Assembly: GCA_004000155.1 (NCBI GenBank) | Contig: RCSS01000131.1 | Location: forward strand, 13,653-28,077 | DNA from: Tubulinosema ratisbonensis | Taxonomy: Eukaryota > Microsporidia > Tubulinosematidae | Length of the DNA stretch: 14,425 bases | Direction: 5' to 3' | In this document: one piece after another, positions 1 through 9,691 of the stretch | Layout of the letters: every line of letters begins with the position of its first letter | Position numbering within the stretch: position 1 is the first letter of the stretch | Notes under the pieces: generated by a model | Seen by the model: only the letters and a program-made list of their open reading frames with translations | Databases searched by the model: none | Told to the model about the DNA's origin: nothing | Translations under genes and position numbers: made by a program

Positions 1-52
1 GAANCAANNNNAAANTTNNAANCANCNNNAAANNTAANNAANNNCTAANTAG
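1..52. other. Ambiguous contig edge
   Basis: About 20 of the first 50 bases are N, so nothing can be read here. A clean TAG at 50-52 lies in frame just before the membrane-protein fragment at 53-325. It could be a genuine stop or an assembly error at the contig end. Confidence 0.8.
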
Positions 53-325
53 ATCCGTTATGTAACAATCGGGTTAAGACTGAATTTAATATTGGTATTT
101 GCAACAAGAATAACGATACGTGTTTTGTATGGAAGGTTATTTATTGTAGAAGCCACAGATGAGTCTTTGTTAGTTGAAATGTTNATTTTTATTGATTACT
201 TTTTATCTCTTTTCGAAAAAAATGAAATTATCGCAATCAAAGTTTTATCAATTTTAATTATTTTTTTGTTATTTACTTTAATATTAGCACATTTTATCTT
301 TTATCTAAAGTATTTTATAATGTAA
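53..325 (+). pseudogene. C-terminal fragment of a multi-pass membrane protein (family member 1)
   Basis: The frame is open from 53 to a TAA at 323-325, about 90 codons, with no ATG at its front. The first possible start is a TTG at 92, which I do not believe. The reading contains a RLN motif, then TRITIRVLYGR, then FLSLFEKNEI, and ends in a long hydrophobic segment. The same succession of motifs (RLN, RVAVRIFYGH, FLSMLEKYEI, hydrophobic tail) occurs in the broken gene at 4766-5492 on the other strand. The two are therefore paralogues, and this piece corresponds to the last three membrane segments. Codon 182-184 is TTN (Phe or Leu). The 5' part is lost in the Ns or beyond the window. The family is not recognised. 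It may be an intact gene cut by the contig edge or a pseudogene, because TAG at 50-52 interrupts the frame. Confidence 0.6.
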
Positions 326-942
326 GTTAAATTATAATTAGTATAGAAATATGGCATATTGTTTTAACTTTGTCTAGAATTTTTATTTATTTTTTATACA
401 GCATTTGTGATGCGTCTTTTTATGGATTTTCTTTATGTCAATATTATTAAACATAAAAAACCTTCATTTTTTAGAAATAGTAAATCTTCAACCAATCCCA
501 TTTAGTTACTAAATAATTTAAATACAAGCTTCTTCAAGAATTAATTTTAATCGTATTAATAAATTTATGTAAAATTTGATTTTTTCATGTAAACGAGCAT
601 TTTGTAATTGATTGTTAAAAACGGAGTAGTTAACACAAAACAAATAAATTAAATTACTAGAATTATAACTTAACCATGAAATTTCTTTCTTAGAAAACAA
701 AAATACAAAATTAAGATAATAACTGGCCTATTTTAATGAAGTTAAAAACATAAGCCTATCTAAATATATTTTTGTATGTTTAATTAAGACTAAGGTGTGT
801 ATTTTCGAAAATTTTATATTTTTTACAGACTTTCTTATCATATAAAATTTGATAATTAAAGATTGTTTTTTAATATCAAGGTATTACATAATCAAACATT
901 AAAATTATTATGACTATAAAAAGATTATAATTTAGAGGAATC
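326..942. other. AT-rich stretch without a supported gene
   Basis: The longest open frame here is a 60-codon minus-strand reading (518-700), which is expected by chance at this base composition. I saw no RNA gene and no transposon motif. Confidence 0.6.
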
Positions 943-968
943 TTTTACAAAAAATCCTTTTTGTAAAA
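943..968. repeat. Perfect 11-bp inverted repeat (hairpin)
   Basis: TTTTACAAAAA (943-953) and TTTTTGTAAAA (958-968) are exact reverse complements around the 4-base loop ATCC. This is longer than most chance palindromes, but the arms are AT-rich. It could be a transcript hairpin or the centre of a small inverted-repeat element. No neighbouring gene explains it. Confidence 0.6.
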
Positions 969-2354
969 AATTTATTTTTTGTTAGAAATATATTAAAGTG
1001 ATTGCAATAAAACAAAATCTACATGTCTTTCGGAATATGACAGCATCAAAATTTTAAATTATCTTTATATTTTTAATAATTGGTTTTTTCTTTGGTCTTA
1101 CGACGAGAAGATGAAGAAAAGCTATCAGTTTTTTTTATATTTTAGTTCTTCAGAAATTTCATAAATACTTAATAAATTATTTTAGCAATATTAAATAAAA
1201 AAAATATGATTAAAAGTTTGCCATTTTTATATAATTGTTTTTGTTTATTATCAAAGTATTTATATGATTGCAAGTGTTTCTATAAGGTTGATGTTATTGA
1301 GAGTAAATAAATTAGTTAAATTTCTTTTTAATATATTTCGCTCTCACAAAATTATAAAATTAATTTTTGCGACATTCTAACTCCTGTTTTCTTTAAATTA
1401 ATTATACAAGATTCTTATAAAGTAAAATATTTACTAAAAGTTTCTTAAAAAAGAGAAAAAGACATCTCTTTAAAAAATTTAATTAAAAACATGCAAAAAA
1501 AATATACAGAGAGGATTAAGATTTTTAATCAAAATTGTATTCTTTACTTAAAACTTGTAATTTTATGAATTAAAACCATATCATTTTTAGAAAATAAATC
1601 GAATAAAAATTATTAAAAATAGTGTTTATATAAAAATTCTGAATTTTGAAAGGTTAAAAAGGAGAGTTAAATACATTGATCATAAAGCATAAAAACTTAA
1701 GGAATTCTACAATTCTTGTGTATGTTCTTAGGTTTAATTTATATTTTATTTCCGAATCATATATAAAATATGTTTAAGCTCTTGCATTAATAGCCAGAAT
1801 GTCTATGAAGAATAATAAAAAAATTAAAAACAAAGAAATACAGTTTAATATATCTATGATTTGGTTAACCCAAAAAAAGACATGGTTTTAAGTCGAGTCT
1901 GATTGTTTACTTTCATTTAAATAGCTTATTATTTTATAGGGTAATAAACTATTGATGATTTCTTATATTAGTTGCCTTTTCTATTTTTTGCTGATACTTC
2001 TGTGACTAAAGGTAATTAAATTTTACAATGCCGAACATAAAAAACAGAAACAAAACAATTAAGCTAGAAATATTAATATTTAAAAATATTTTTAAAATAT
2101 TAAAGGTAAATTATTCTAATCGTTATAACTTACTAGATTGAAATATTCTACAATAAATAACAACAATAGAAAAAATAATGGTTTTTTGGTCTTTTAAAGA
2201 TATTTTCATAAAATTGGCCAAAGATTGTGTAAAGCTGACAATTAAGCTTGAAAACACAGGTATTAAAACATTTAAATAGTTTTATCATTGCAATATAAAA
2301 CCTCAAAACGTTTATTGTATTTACAAATATTTTTTGCAGCAAAAAAGAATAAAG
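969..2354. other. AT-rich stretch without a supported gene
   Basis: Stops are dense in all frames. The minus-strand reading at 2148-2342 (64 codons) has no recognisable motif and an unremarkable length. On the minus strand around 1700-1880 there are two hydrophobic open stretches of under 40 codons separated by a stop. They could be a membrane-gene relic, but I cannot support it. There is an AT-only near-palindrome around 2077-2102. Confidence 0.55.
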
Positions 2355-2482
2355 GATGTCGGTTATAATCGTTATTTTTGTAAAAATGACACATTAGGGG
2401 TCCGAGAAACTACTACTAATTTGTATAAAATACTTTTCATAATATATATAGCCATTAAACATACAATATAGGAAATAGACGG

Positions 2483-2753
2483 CTCTTAGGAGGAGGGTTA
2501 TTAAACGCCACGATAGAATTTAGCAAACAATATCGAAAACTTCTAAAAGGAATGTGCTAGCAATAGTAGAATACCCTGAGGAGGTTGTAGTAAAACGAAA
2601 GTTCTTAGCGTGGGAAAATCTCGCGGAATCTTGCGCTGTAATTAATTATTCAAGAAACTATTTTATCTTGTGTTCCTTATGACTAGGCATTCATATTATA
2701 TACAGAAGGTAAAAAAAGATCTCCGTATATACTTCGCAATTTTAGACAATTAA
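2483..2753 (+). pseudogene. Decayed coding relic, possibly N-terminal half of a Merlin/IS1595-like transposase
   Basis: The DNA here is visibly richer in G and C than its surroundings. Protein-like readings follow one another across frame changes. One runs from 2483 (LLGGGLLNATIEFSKQYRKL). The second is open from 2524 to 2679 (NVLAIVEYPEEV, then KRKFLAWENLAESCAVINYS). The third runs from 2679 to 2750 (YYIQKVKKDLRIYFAILDN) and ends at TAA 2751-2753. The order (a helix with K-R-K-F-L, then N-L-A-E-S, then paired positions that would be Cys in a zinc ribbon, then a basic S/R-I-rich stretch) resembles what I know of the front of Merlin transposases. The key Cys codons read as Tyr or other residues here. 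That it is a broken coding sequence is fairly likely; the family is a guess. It could equally be a decayed host gene. Confidence 0.35.
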
Positions 2754-3025
2754 AAACCTAAGTTAAAGTCTATACAAAATAAAATATTTACATCTTAGGA
2801 ATAAAAGAATGATTTTTGTGGAAAACATATATACTATTTATTGCTTTTCATAATTAAGAAGTATAAATTTATATGGGTTATTTTTCGGACTACATTCTTT
2901 TACTCAAAATTGTTTAAAAAAAATCTATTTGTGCAATATGTATCATATCAATCATAATTGCTTATAACTAAAATTTTTTAAATCTGATTTTGCATTTACA
3001 TACTATTTTTAGTTTCATTTTTTTT
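2754..3025. other. AT-rich spacer between coding relic and LTR-like repeat
   Basis: A short run of open codons continues after 2753 (KPKLKSIQNKIF) and may belong to the upstream relic. After that I see only AT-rich sequence up to a T-run that directly precedes the repeat at 3026. Confidence 0.4.
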
Positions 3026-3237
3026 TGTTGCCTAGCGATGGGAAATCCATACGAAGATCTTTTCGCTATACCTTCTATATAAGAATATTTATACCTTGAT
3101 GACGGAGACATACGGTAAAATATGTTTCCCATACTTAGGTATAGCTCAAGATACTGCGAGCCTTTCACCCGCTAAAACCCACCCCGTGCACTCTATTGAC
3201 TGCTTAAGTCTACCTTACCTTGCAGGCTTTGGTTACA
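3026..3237 (+). mobile_element. 212-bp LTR-like repeat, copy A
   Basis: The unit starts TGTTGCCTAG and ends TTTGGTTACA, so it has the 5'-TG...CA-3' ends typical of retrotransposon long terminal repeats. A second copy of exactly the same length, with the same two ends and the same orientation, lies at 10481-10692. Similarity stops sharply at both edges. Copy A is about 42% G+C, far above its flanks, and keeps CpGs that copy B has lost, so it is the better preserved copy. A TATATAAGAA stretch near 3076-3085 could be a TATA box. I see no target-site duplication (left ttttt, right ggaag) and no primer-binding site. The minus strand reads open across most of it, which I take as incidental. Confidence 0.55.
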
Positions 3238-4765
3238 GGAAGTATTGAAGTTTAATAAACTAATTAGCCCATTTTTAGTTTCATTGTCTGATAAAAAGCG
3301 AAGAAAATAATACAAATTAAAAGAAAAGGTTTCGTTTAAACAGTAGACAGAGGAAAAATGTAATAATCTAATGTTTAAAAATATATTCGGCAAATGCTTT
3401 TGCATTTAGTGATTTTTTAAGAGAAAGAAAAATGTTGACATATATATTGAGATTTCAAAAAAATAAAAAAGTAAAAAAGACTCCATTTTCCAAAGAGATA
3501 ATAGAATTTTAATTTGTTCTCTATAAATAATCAAACATCCTGCTGAGATTGTATTCAAAATGGCTGTGATATGCTAAACAGGTAAGTTAAAATTTTCTAA
3601 ATGTTTCTTTAAGTATAATACCAAATTCAGGAGATAAATTCCAAAATTATTAAAAATATTAGGTGTATTAAAATTATTTAATATTGAATCTGTTTTAGAT
3701 TAAGTTAGATAAACCTAAATCTTTTTAGGTAATTTATGATGATAAAGATATATTTAAGCGAAGAAACAAATTCATAATACAAAAGCTCTCCCTAAAATTA
3801 CTAAAAGTTTGGGGAAAGATTGCTTGGCAAAAAATTTTTAACAAAGCTATCTATTTTACTTAGTTTAAGTGCACTAGGAGAAATCATAAAATCTTGAATA
3901 AACCAAAATATAATCGAATAAAATCAAAATCTAATAAATTTACATGAAAGCAAAGAAAAATATACAAATTAGTTGTCAAAATAAAATTTGAAATTTTACA
4001 AAAAAGAAGTAATACATTTTGGATAGATGCCATGTTTATTTTAGTAACTTTTCTTTTATGTATAAAAACAATTACTAAAAGAATTATAATTTATTTATAA
4101 TCTTATCTTACATTTCTTTGAAAGAAATAATTTGATGATTTCCTTTTCTTTGTCTTATTGAATATTTTTTAAACAGATGAAATAATACGATATTATGGTA
4201 CCAAAATCAAATAAATACCCTATGACATTATTTTTCAAACCGAAAATCAAATTCGATCAAATTTCTTAATTTTATAAAAATAGAATGATAAATTAAATGA
4301 TTTTAAATGTATTACGTGAATCACTTACCAAAGTAAAAGAAATTTTATGATTAAAAATACAACTTTTTTATCTATTAAGAAATTCTCAAATCTCATCTAT
4401 TTAAAATTTTATCAAAATTTTAGATGATAAAATAAAAAAATTAATTTTATAAATTTATAACACTTTACTTAAATACCGTCTAAAAATTTCATATCCAAAG
4501 AAAATAAGATTTTGGTGATAAGAAAATTGAAAAATTAAATTTGTGAAGTTCTAAACAATGATAAATTATATTTTTTAAGTTTAAAACTTAACTACTTCTT
4601 ATTGATCTGAATAGATATTTTATTTTGTTTAATTATGAGAATAAAAATAATTAGATAAACCTTGGTGATAATACACCTGGTCATAAAAGCTTAATATTAA
4701 ATAAACAAACCATCTAATAAACATAGTTATGGTAAATACGTTCGATACTCTAATTAAAATTTACT
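3238..4765. other. AT-rich stretch without a supported gene; two small hairpins
   Basis: No open frame of note was found. Two stem-loops can be seen. ACCTAAA/TTTAGGT at 3713-3730 has a 4-base loop. CTCTCCCTAAA pairs with TTTGGGGAAAG at 3786-3818, with one mismatch and one G-T pair. The second is notable only because runs of C and G are rare here. I see no transposase motif after copy A of the repeat. Confidence 0.5.
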
Positions 4766-5492
4766 TACTTTTTAATATCGCCATAAACAATAGAAAAGTG
4801 AACAATCGAATATATAAATATACCTGAGATAGTTAGTATATCTAAGATTTTTATAAAAGTAATTTCATATTTTTCAAGCATGGAAAGAAAAACTTCAAAT
4901 AACAAGATGAAATAATAATATAAAGGTTTGTCAACATCACTTTTAATATAAAAATGACCATAAAATATTCTTACTGCAACTCTAGCAAAGTAAGCTACAT
5001 AAATATTTAATCTTATGGCGATCGTATATAATCTAATCTAATTAGTTTTACACTTACATTATATGCCTTCTTGAGAACGACACTATTCCCCATTTTCTTA
5101 TTTCTATGTATTATTGATCTTCCGAAAAATAGGTTAAAATGATAATAAACGAAAAACAATTCAAATATTTGTAAAACTAAAGGAATGAAATATAAAGTTA
5201 CTCTTGTAGCCCAAGGTAAAACCAATACTGTGTTAATTAATAGGTTTATTTTAAACATAAAATATATTATAACAAACGGAAATTTATATGACAAATATCC
5301 AAATGAAAGCGATATAAAAGATAAAAGGGATTGTAATAGAAAAGAATAAGCCCCATAAAATGTCAAAGTAGACATAGTTTTTCCCATCGCAAAAGAATCA
5401 GTAATAATAAACCTAGTATACATCACATATATAAAGTTTTCTGCAAAAACTAATATGCAAAATACTAAATAAGGAAACTCTATCTTTTCCAT
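4766..5492 (-). pseudogene. Frameshifted multi-pass membrane protein (family member 2)
   Basis: The first frame starts at an ATG (5492-5490) and runs 159 codons to a TAA at 5015-5013. It has four hydrophobic segments, at about residues 8-26, 44-68, 71-92 and 100-122, then a basic loop. Near 5022 the protein-like reading moves to another frame (IAIRLN, ARVAVRIFYGH). At an AAAA run (4945-4942) it moves again, to a frame ending at TAA 4768-4766 (FLSMLEKYEI, then a hydrophobic tail). The whole would be about 242 residues with seven membrane segments. The downstream frames are supported because they match the fragment at 53-325 motif by motif. The second shift lies in a homopolymer and could be a read error. 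The first does not, so I favour a pseudogene. The function is unknown. It may be one of the microsporidian-specific multigene membrane families. Confidence 0.65.
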
Positions 5493-6636
5493 TTATTAGA
5501 AGTATGATTATCTACATTTTGTTTATCTAAAAAAATGACATATATTTTTGAAATTACAAATTTTATATATAAAAGATTGAGTGAGATATTTTTATTGAAA
5601 ATAAAAAGTAAAATTAATTTTAATTTTTATTTTAAAGGCGGTATAGTTTTGATGCTTTTGTTCTTGGATGATGACAAATCTTTCTTAATTTTTTAGAAGA
5701 TTCTTAATCAATTTTAAATTTGTAATTTAATCATTGATATTTAAAAAATTGGGGATTAAAAAAAATTATGAAAATATTTCTTATATAAGTGTTTGTTTAT
5801 ATTTTTCCATATTCATAGAGTTTTTATATAAAATTTCTTTGATGGCTTTACAATTAAAGTCAATTTATTTAAAAAGATTAATTAAATCATAATATTAAAA
5901 AACCTGGTTTTTTATTAAATTTTAAATAACTAAGAATGACACTTTAATTTCAAAATAAATAAATTAGAAAATTTAAATTATTTAAATATCATTCACAATA
6001 AATGTTAGCAAAAACTATTTTAAGGAAGGAAATAAAATTTAATTTATCACAATATTATTTGCTAAAAATAAAAAGAAATTACAAAAATATCAATAATTTT
6101 AAATTAGTTAAATCAATAAAATTACATTTTTTCCAATGTATTTTTTAATAGAAGATTGAAAAAAATTATTTATTATATAAATTGTTCGTGATTGATAAAT
6201 TTTAATTTTATAATTCAAATAAATAAGCATACATATTTTATTTTAAATAAAAGTTAAGAGAATGGTTTGGATATAAAAAAACTTATCATAAAATTCGACA
6301 AAAAAATATCAAATTAAATAATAAAATGATGATAAAATATAATATTTGATTTAGATTAAAATAGTGTATTAATAATGCACAATTAAAAAAAAATTTAGTC
6401 ACTATTCTCTACTTTCAGGGGTGGTTTAAGAGGGGAAAGATGTTAAATAATAATAACACTAAAAATAATAAATATTTAAATATATTATTTAACTATCAAA
6501 ATGTAATTTTTAACAAATGTTTTGAACTTAAAAATTTTACATTTATATTTACTAATTTGTTTAAGAAACTCAATAATGAGCATAAGAGTATTTTTTTTTG
6601 AATTATTTTAAGTTTCAAGGACTAAACTTTTATATC
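5493..6636. other. AT-rich stretch without a supported gene
   Basis: This is almost pure A+T with stops in every frame. The only compositional feature is a G-rich patch at about 6417-6439 (ggggtggtttaagagggg). It might mark an old transposon end near the relic that follows. I searched by eye for its reverse complement beyond 7440 and did not find it. Confidence 0.5.
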
Positions 6637-7440
6637 ATAAGCAAGTTTTTAAGAACAAATTCAAACCTTGTATAAATACACCATCTTTATATCTGTATAC
6701 CTTCTTAAGACAATACTAAAGATTTTCAATCGAATTAGTAGAATAACCTTCTATGTTAATCGATTCATCAATCTTTTTAGCGATTTTTGATTCTAATACA
6801 AATAAACTTGTCGTTTTGGATATGTTGAATAACTATCTAAAAAAATAAAGTATATTTTTACGTGTTTTCATAAAAGTATTTAAGGATGTTGAAGGGTTTC
6901 TATCCAGTATAAGATCTAAAAGATTTTCTTTTCTATAAAGCTGCCAATACCACCAAAATCTATTGTATGGTTTTCTTATCATTATTTAAAGACGAAAGGT
7001 TCTTATTATTAGATTTGTATACTGTTTTGATAATCAATGCAATATAAGGAAAAGGAGTTGATTATATGATTGGAGCATTTTACTCCTTTAAAACTACTAT
7101 AAGGAACATTTTAAATAAATGATGGGTTATAAACATTAATTTTCTTTTAAAAAGTCTGATAAAAGTTATGAGGCTGCGAAGATCCAACTATAAGTTCATT
7201 ACAAATGGCAGTCTCGTTAAGCTGTTCCACTAAAATTTTTAGCTTCTGGTTATCAAGCATGCTTTAATGAAATCTTTTATTTTAATATAAGTTTTTTTAG
7301 AAATACTGTATACATTTATATCTTAAAATCTAATCATGTTTAATACAAAAAAATACATTAAAAAAATATATTGCATATCTTCACCTACACAGCTTTACAT
7401 TAAGAAACTCCTTTAATGCATCTTTTATTCTTAAAATTTA
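6637..7440 (-). pseudogene. Relic of a Merlin/IS1595-family DDE transposase
   Basis: Several frames read in order on the minus strand recover landmarks of the ISXO2-like DDE domain as I know it. Near 7300 is YSISKKTY...KDFIKA (family: S-I-R-x-x-T). At 7260-7150 is VEQLNETAICNELIV (helix-turn-helix-like region). Near 6975 is RKPYNR, followed in the next frame by DFGGI (family: R-K-Y-N-R-G...W-V-F-G-G-I). At 6904 is DRNPSTSL (family: D-R-S-x-x-T-L). At 6840 is LDSYSTY (family: SD-x-W-x-A-Y). At 6748-6722 is GYSTNSIENL followed by TAG, where the family has G-x-H-T-N-x-I-E-x-x-W; TAG for TGG is a single-base change. The second Asp and the Glu lie about 36 codons apart. The span of about 800 nt fits a whole transposase of roughly 270 residues. 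Many stops and shifts make it inactive. I found no terminal inverted repeats. Confidence 0.55.
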
Positions 7441-7828
7441 AATTTTTTTATATGAATATTCTTAAATCTTAATTATTTTTGTAAGATTTAGCGCGATAAA
7501 TTAGGTACAGCTCGGGCAGTTAATACCTTTTTTTTAATTATATTACTATCCAACAGAAATTTTTAAAGTGCATAGAGTTTATAAAAATAACTAGTTTGGA
7601 TTGAAAACAACTTCTTTTTACTTTACTTTCTTCATTCTTGTAATTAATAATCTTACTATATTTTTAATACTCATTAATAAAAAATATTTTCAATATTAAA
7701 TAAATTTATACGATATGGAAAATTACTTGTTGCTAACTTAAATAATCTAAAAAATATTAAAAATAATATGTAAATAATTCAACACATGGATTTTTAAAAA
7801 TAAGATATAACTAAAAAAATAAACCTTT
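7441..7828. other. Spacer downstream of the secreted-protein gene
   Basis: This is AT-rich with no gene. A GC-richer patch at about 7489-7527 (gcgcgataaattaggtacag and on) stands out and may be the eroded end of the neighbouring transposon. It does not match the G-rich patch near 6420. It also serves as the 3' flank of the gene ending at 7829. Confidence 0.45.
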
Positions 7829-9691
7829 TTATTTAAAATAATTTTTTAACTTTTCGGTTAATTCTTTGATGACTGTAAATTGAGTTGGAGAGCTATATTT
7901 AGAAAGATAAAGTTTTCTTTGATATTCCTTATCATATCTGATTCTTAATTTTTCTTTACAGTCTTCAAAAAAGATATAAATTTTAGGATCGTGGATAGAT
8001 TTTATTTCGTAGTGTTTGAAAATTCTTTTACTCTCTGATAATCTTTTATGATACTTGTTCAATTTTATATTGTTAGAAAAAATTAATTCATCTTGAATTG
8101 GTAAAAAGGCTTGATTTAAAAGTTCAGTATATGATAAAACTTCACTATCAATTAATTTCAAGAAAATAACAAAGACTCTAAACATTAAAAATTTGTGAAG
8201 TTTTAATTTTTTCAACAAGTTAAAACCGAAAATAGCAAATGTACATTTCATTTCAAAAATGTAATTCACTAAAGGTTTAGAATCGGTTATTATCCATTGA
8301 GAATTATGGGTTTCTTGTTTGATTGTTTTCTCAATCATCTTCTTCAAATAAATAAATTTAAATGCAACTAGGTTTAAAAAAAGATCAAATTGAATCAAAG
8401 AACTATGTTTTTTTCTATGATTTTTTAATTCGTCTGAAAAAATGCAAATTTCAGGAAAAAGATCAATAAAAATACTATTTTCTTTGTCTTCAAGATAAAC
8501 TTTTAAAGAAATGTAAAGTTTCTCGCTAGACCATGTTTTGCAATCACTGAAATTTTCAGTACCGTAAATTTGGTTATATGTTTTTTCGTTGACAAAAAAG
8601 ACTTCTTTGAGTTCTGTTGAATAATTGCTTAAAATTTTATTAAATTCAGAAATAACTGATTCAAGTTCATTTTCTTTATATTTTAACTCGAAAATATTAT
8701 TCTTCATGGTCTTATTTTTAATATATTCTTGGAAAAAGCTGATTAATTTATTTCTGTTTATAACATCGTCATCAATCATGACTCTTGAGCTAATCTTCAA
8801 AAATAAATAAGCAGGAAAATCAGTATTTTTTAAGCATTTATACAATTTGTTTAATCTAAAAAAATACTTTATTTCTAATTTATGAGTTTCTTTTACAAAT
8901 TTTAATTGAATTTCTTCGAAGAAACACTCGGTTTCTATATCTTTGTATAATTTTATATTATCAAATGTCGTTACAAGTAAATCTTTTTTAATTAAAGTTA
9001 AATATGTTTTTCTTGTATCTGAGTCCGCTAATTCTTCTTTTGTTTCTGTACTATCTTCGCTTGAATTGCTCATTTCGTCATTTGTGTTTCTGTGCATGTT
9101 ATTGTCTGTAGATAATGTTTTATTTTCTAAACTATTTATTTTGTAATTATTGAAATCAGTAGGTCTTGAAAGTTCTAAGTTGATTAACTCATTTTCACCA
9201 ATAATTGCAGATGAATTTTCAAATATGAAAAGTTGATCTGCAAAAGGTAAATTATCATCTAATTGTTGATTAGAATTTATTTCTTTAAATAGAAATTCTT
9301 CTTCCTCTTGCTGTAACAGTGCTAAATCTTCATTTTTGCTTTTATCTAAAATTGAATCACTGAAGTTTTCTACTGACTTTATTTGGTTTTCTTCTAAACA
9401 TTGTTGGGTATCATCCGTAAATGTTTCATTAACTTTGTCTAAAGTTTTAGAACTTGATTGTTCTGTAATGCTATCATTTTGTGAAAACCATAAATCGTTT
9501 CTGTAATTAAGTAAAAAAGTGCCATTTTCGTTTGCTTTTAATTTACTTTCTTTGGGTTCGCATTCTTCATCTTTAAATAAATCACAATTTGTCTTCAATA
9601 TTTTTTTATTTACTGTGTCTCTTTCATCAGTATAACCATATTGTCTTTTTGCAGAAAGTACCTGACTTATCAAAACAAATGCAAAATACAT
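7829..9691 (-). CDS. Predicted secreted protein, 620 aa, unknown function
   Basis: An intact 620-codon frame opens at the first ATG (9691-9689). I chose it because it begins with a short signal-peptide-like sequence, MYFAFVLISQVLSA, with likely cleavage before KRQYGY. No other membrane segment is clear, so the product is probably secreted or delivered to the spore wall, the parasite surface or the host. Residues 40-225 are acidic, rich in Asn, Ser, Glu and Asp, include an E-E-E-E run near 129-132 and look disordered. Residues 230-620 are more basic, with alternating hydrophobic and charged stretches, and look folded. It has about nine cysteines and many N-x-S/T sites, mostly in the first half. 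Those sites mean little if microsporidia lack N-glycosylation. I recognise no family. It is the only long intact gene in the relic-rich part of the window, which is where lineage-specific secreted proteins often lie. No GGG or CCC triplet lies directly before the ATG. Confidence 0.85.
   Translation of the reverse strand: MYFAFVLISQVLSAKRQYGYTDERDTVNKKILKTNCDLFKDEECEPKESKLKANENGTFLLNYRNDLWFSQNDSITEQSSSKTLDKVNETFTDDTQQCLEENQIKSVENFSDSILDKSKNEDLALLQQEEEEFLFKEINSNQQLDDNLPFADQLFIFENSSAIIGENELINLELSRPTDFNNYKINSLENKTLSTDNNMHRNTNDEMSNSSEDSTETKEELADSDTRKTYLTLIKKDLLVTTFDNIKLYKDIETECFFEEIQLKFVKETHKLEIKYFFRLNKLYKCLKNTDFPAYLFLKISSRVMIDDDVINRNKLISFFQEYIKNKTMKNNIFELKYKENELESVISEFNKILSNYSTELKEVFFVNEKTYNQIYGTENFSDCKTWSSEKLYISLKVYLEDKENSIFIDLFPEICIFSDELKNHRKKHSSLIQFDLFLNLVAFKFIYLKKMIEKTIKQETHNSQWIITDSKPLVNYIFEMKCTFAIFGFNLLKKLKLHKFLMFRVFVIFLKLIDSEVLSYTELLNQAFLPIQDELIFSNNIKLNKYHKRLSESKRIFKHYEIKSIHDPKIYIFFEDCKEKLRIRYDKEYQRKLYLSKYSSPTQFTVIKELTEKLKNYFK

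Noticed and set aside
518..700. 60-codon minus-strand ORF
   Set aside because: Length expected by chance in very AT-rich DNA, with no recognisable feature.
2148..2342. 64-codon minus-strand ORF
   Set aside because: Same reason. Hydrophobic and aromatic residues follow from A+T composition.
2968..3168. 66-codon minus-strand ORF across repeat copy A
   Set aside because: Copy B has several stops in the same reading, and the unit has LTR-like ends. It starts inside the repeat and runs past its left edge into unrelated sequence, so I treat it as chance.
3026..3237. 5S rRNA or other structured RNA in the GC-richer repeat
   Set aside because: No match to the 5S pattern I know, and copy B has diverged without compensating pairs that I could see.
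3193..3405. 70-codon minus-strand ORF ending in repeat copy A
   Set aside because: Chance length at this composition. It crosses the boundary of the repeat and has no motif.
6417..7527. Terminal inverted repeats for the Merlin-type relic
   Set aside because: The G-rich patch near 6420 and the GC-richer patch near 7500 are not reverse complements of each other.
8625..9146. Plus-strand ORFs of 61 and 67 codons within the 620-aa gene
   Set aside because: They are antisense shadows of the long minus-strand gene, which has the stronger coding evidence.
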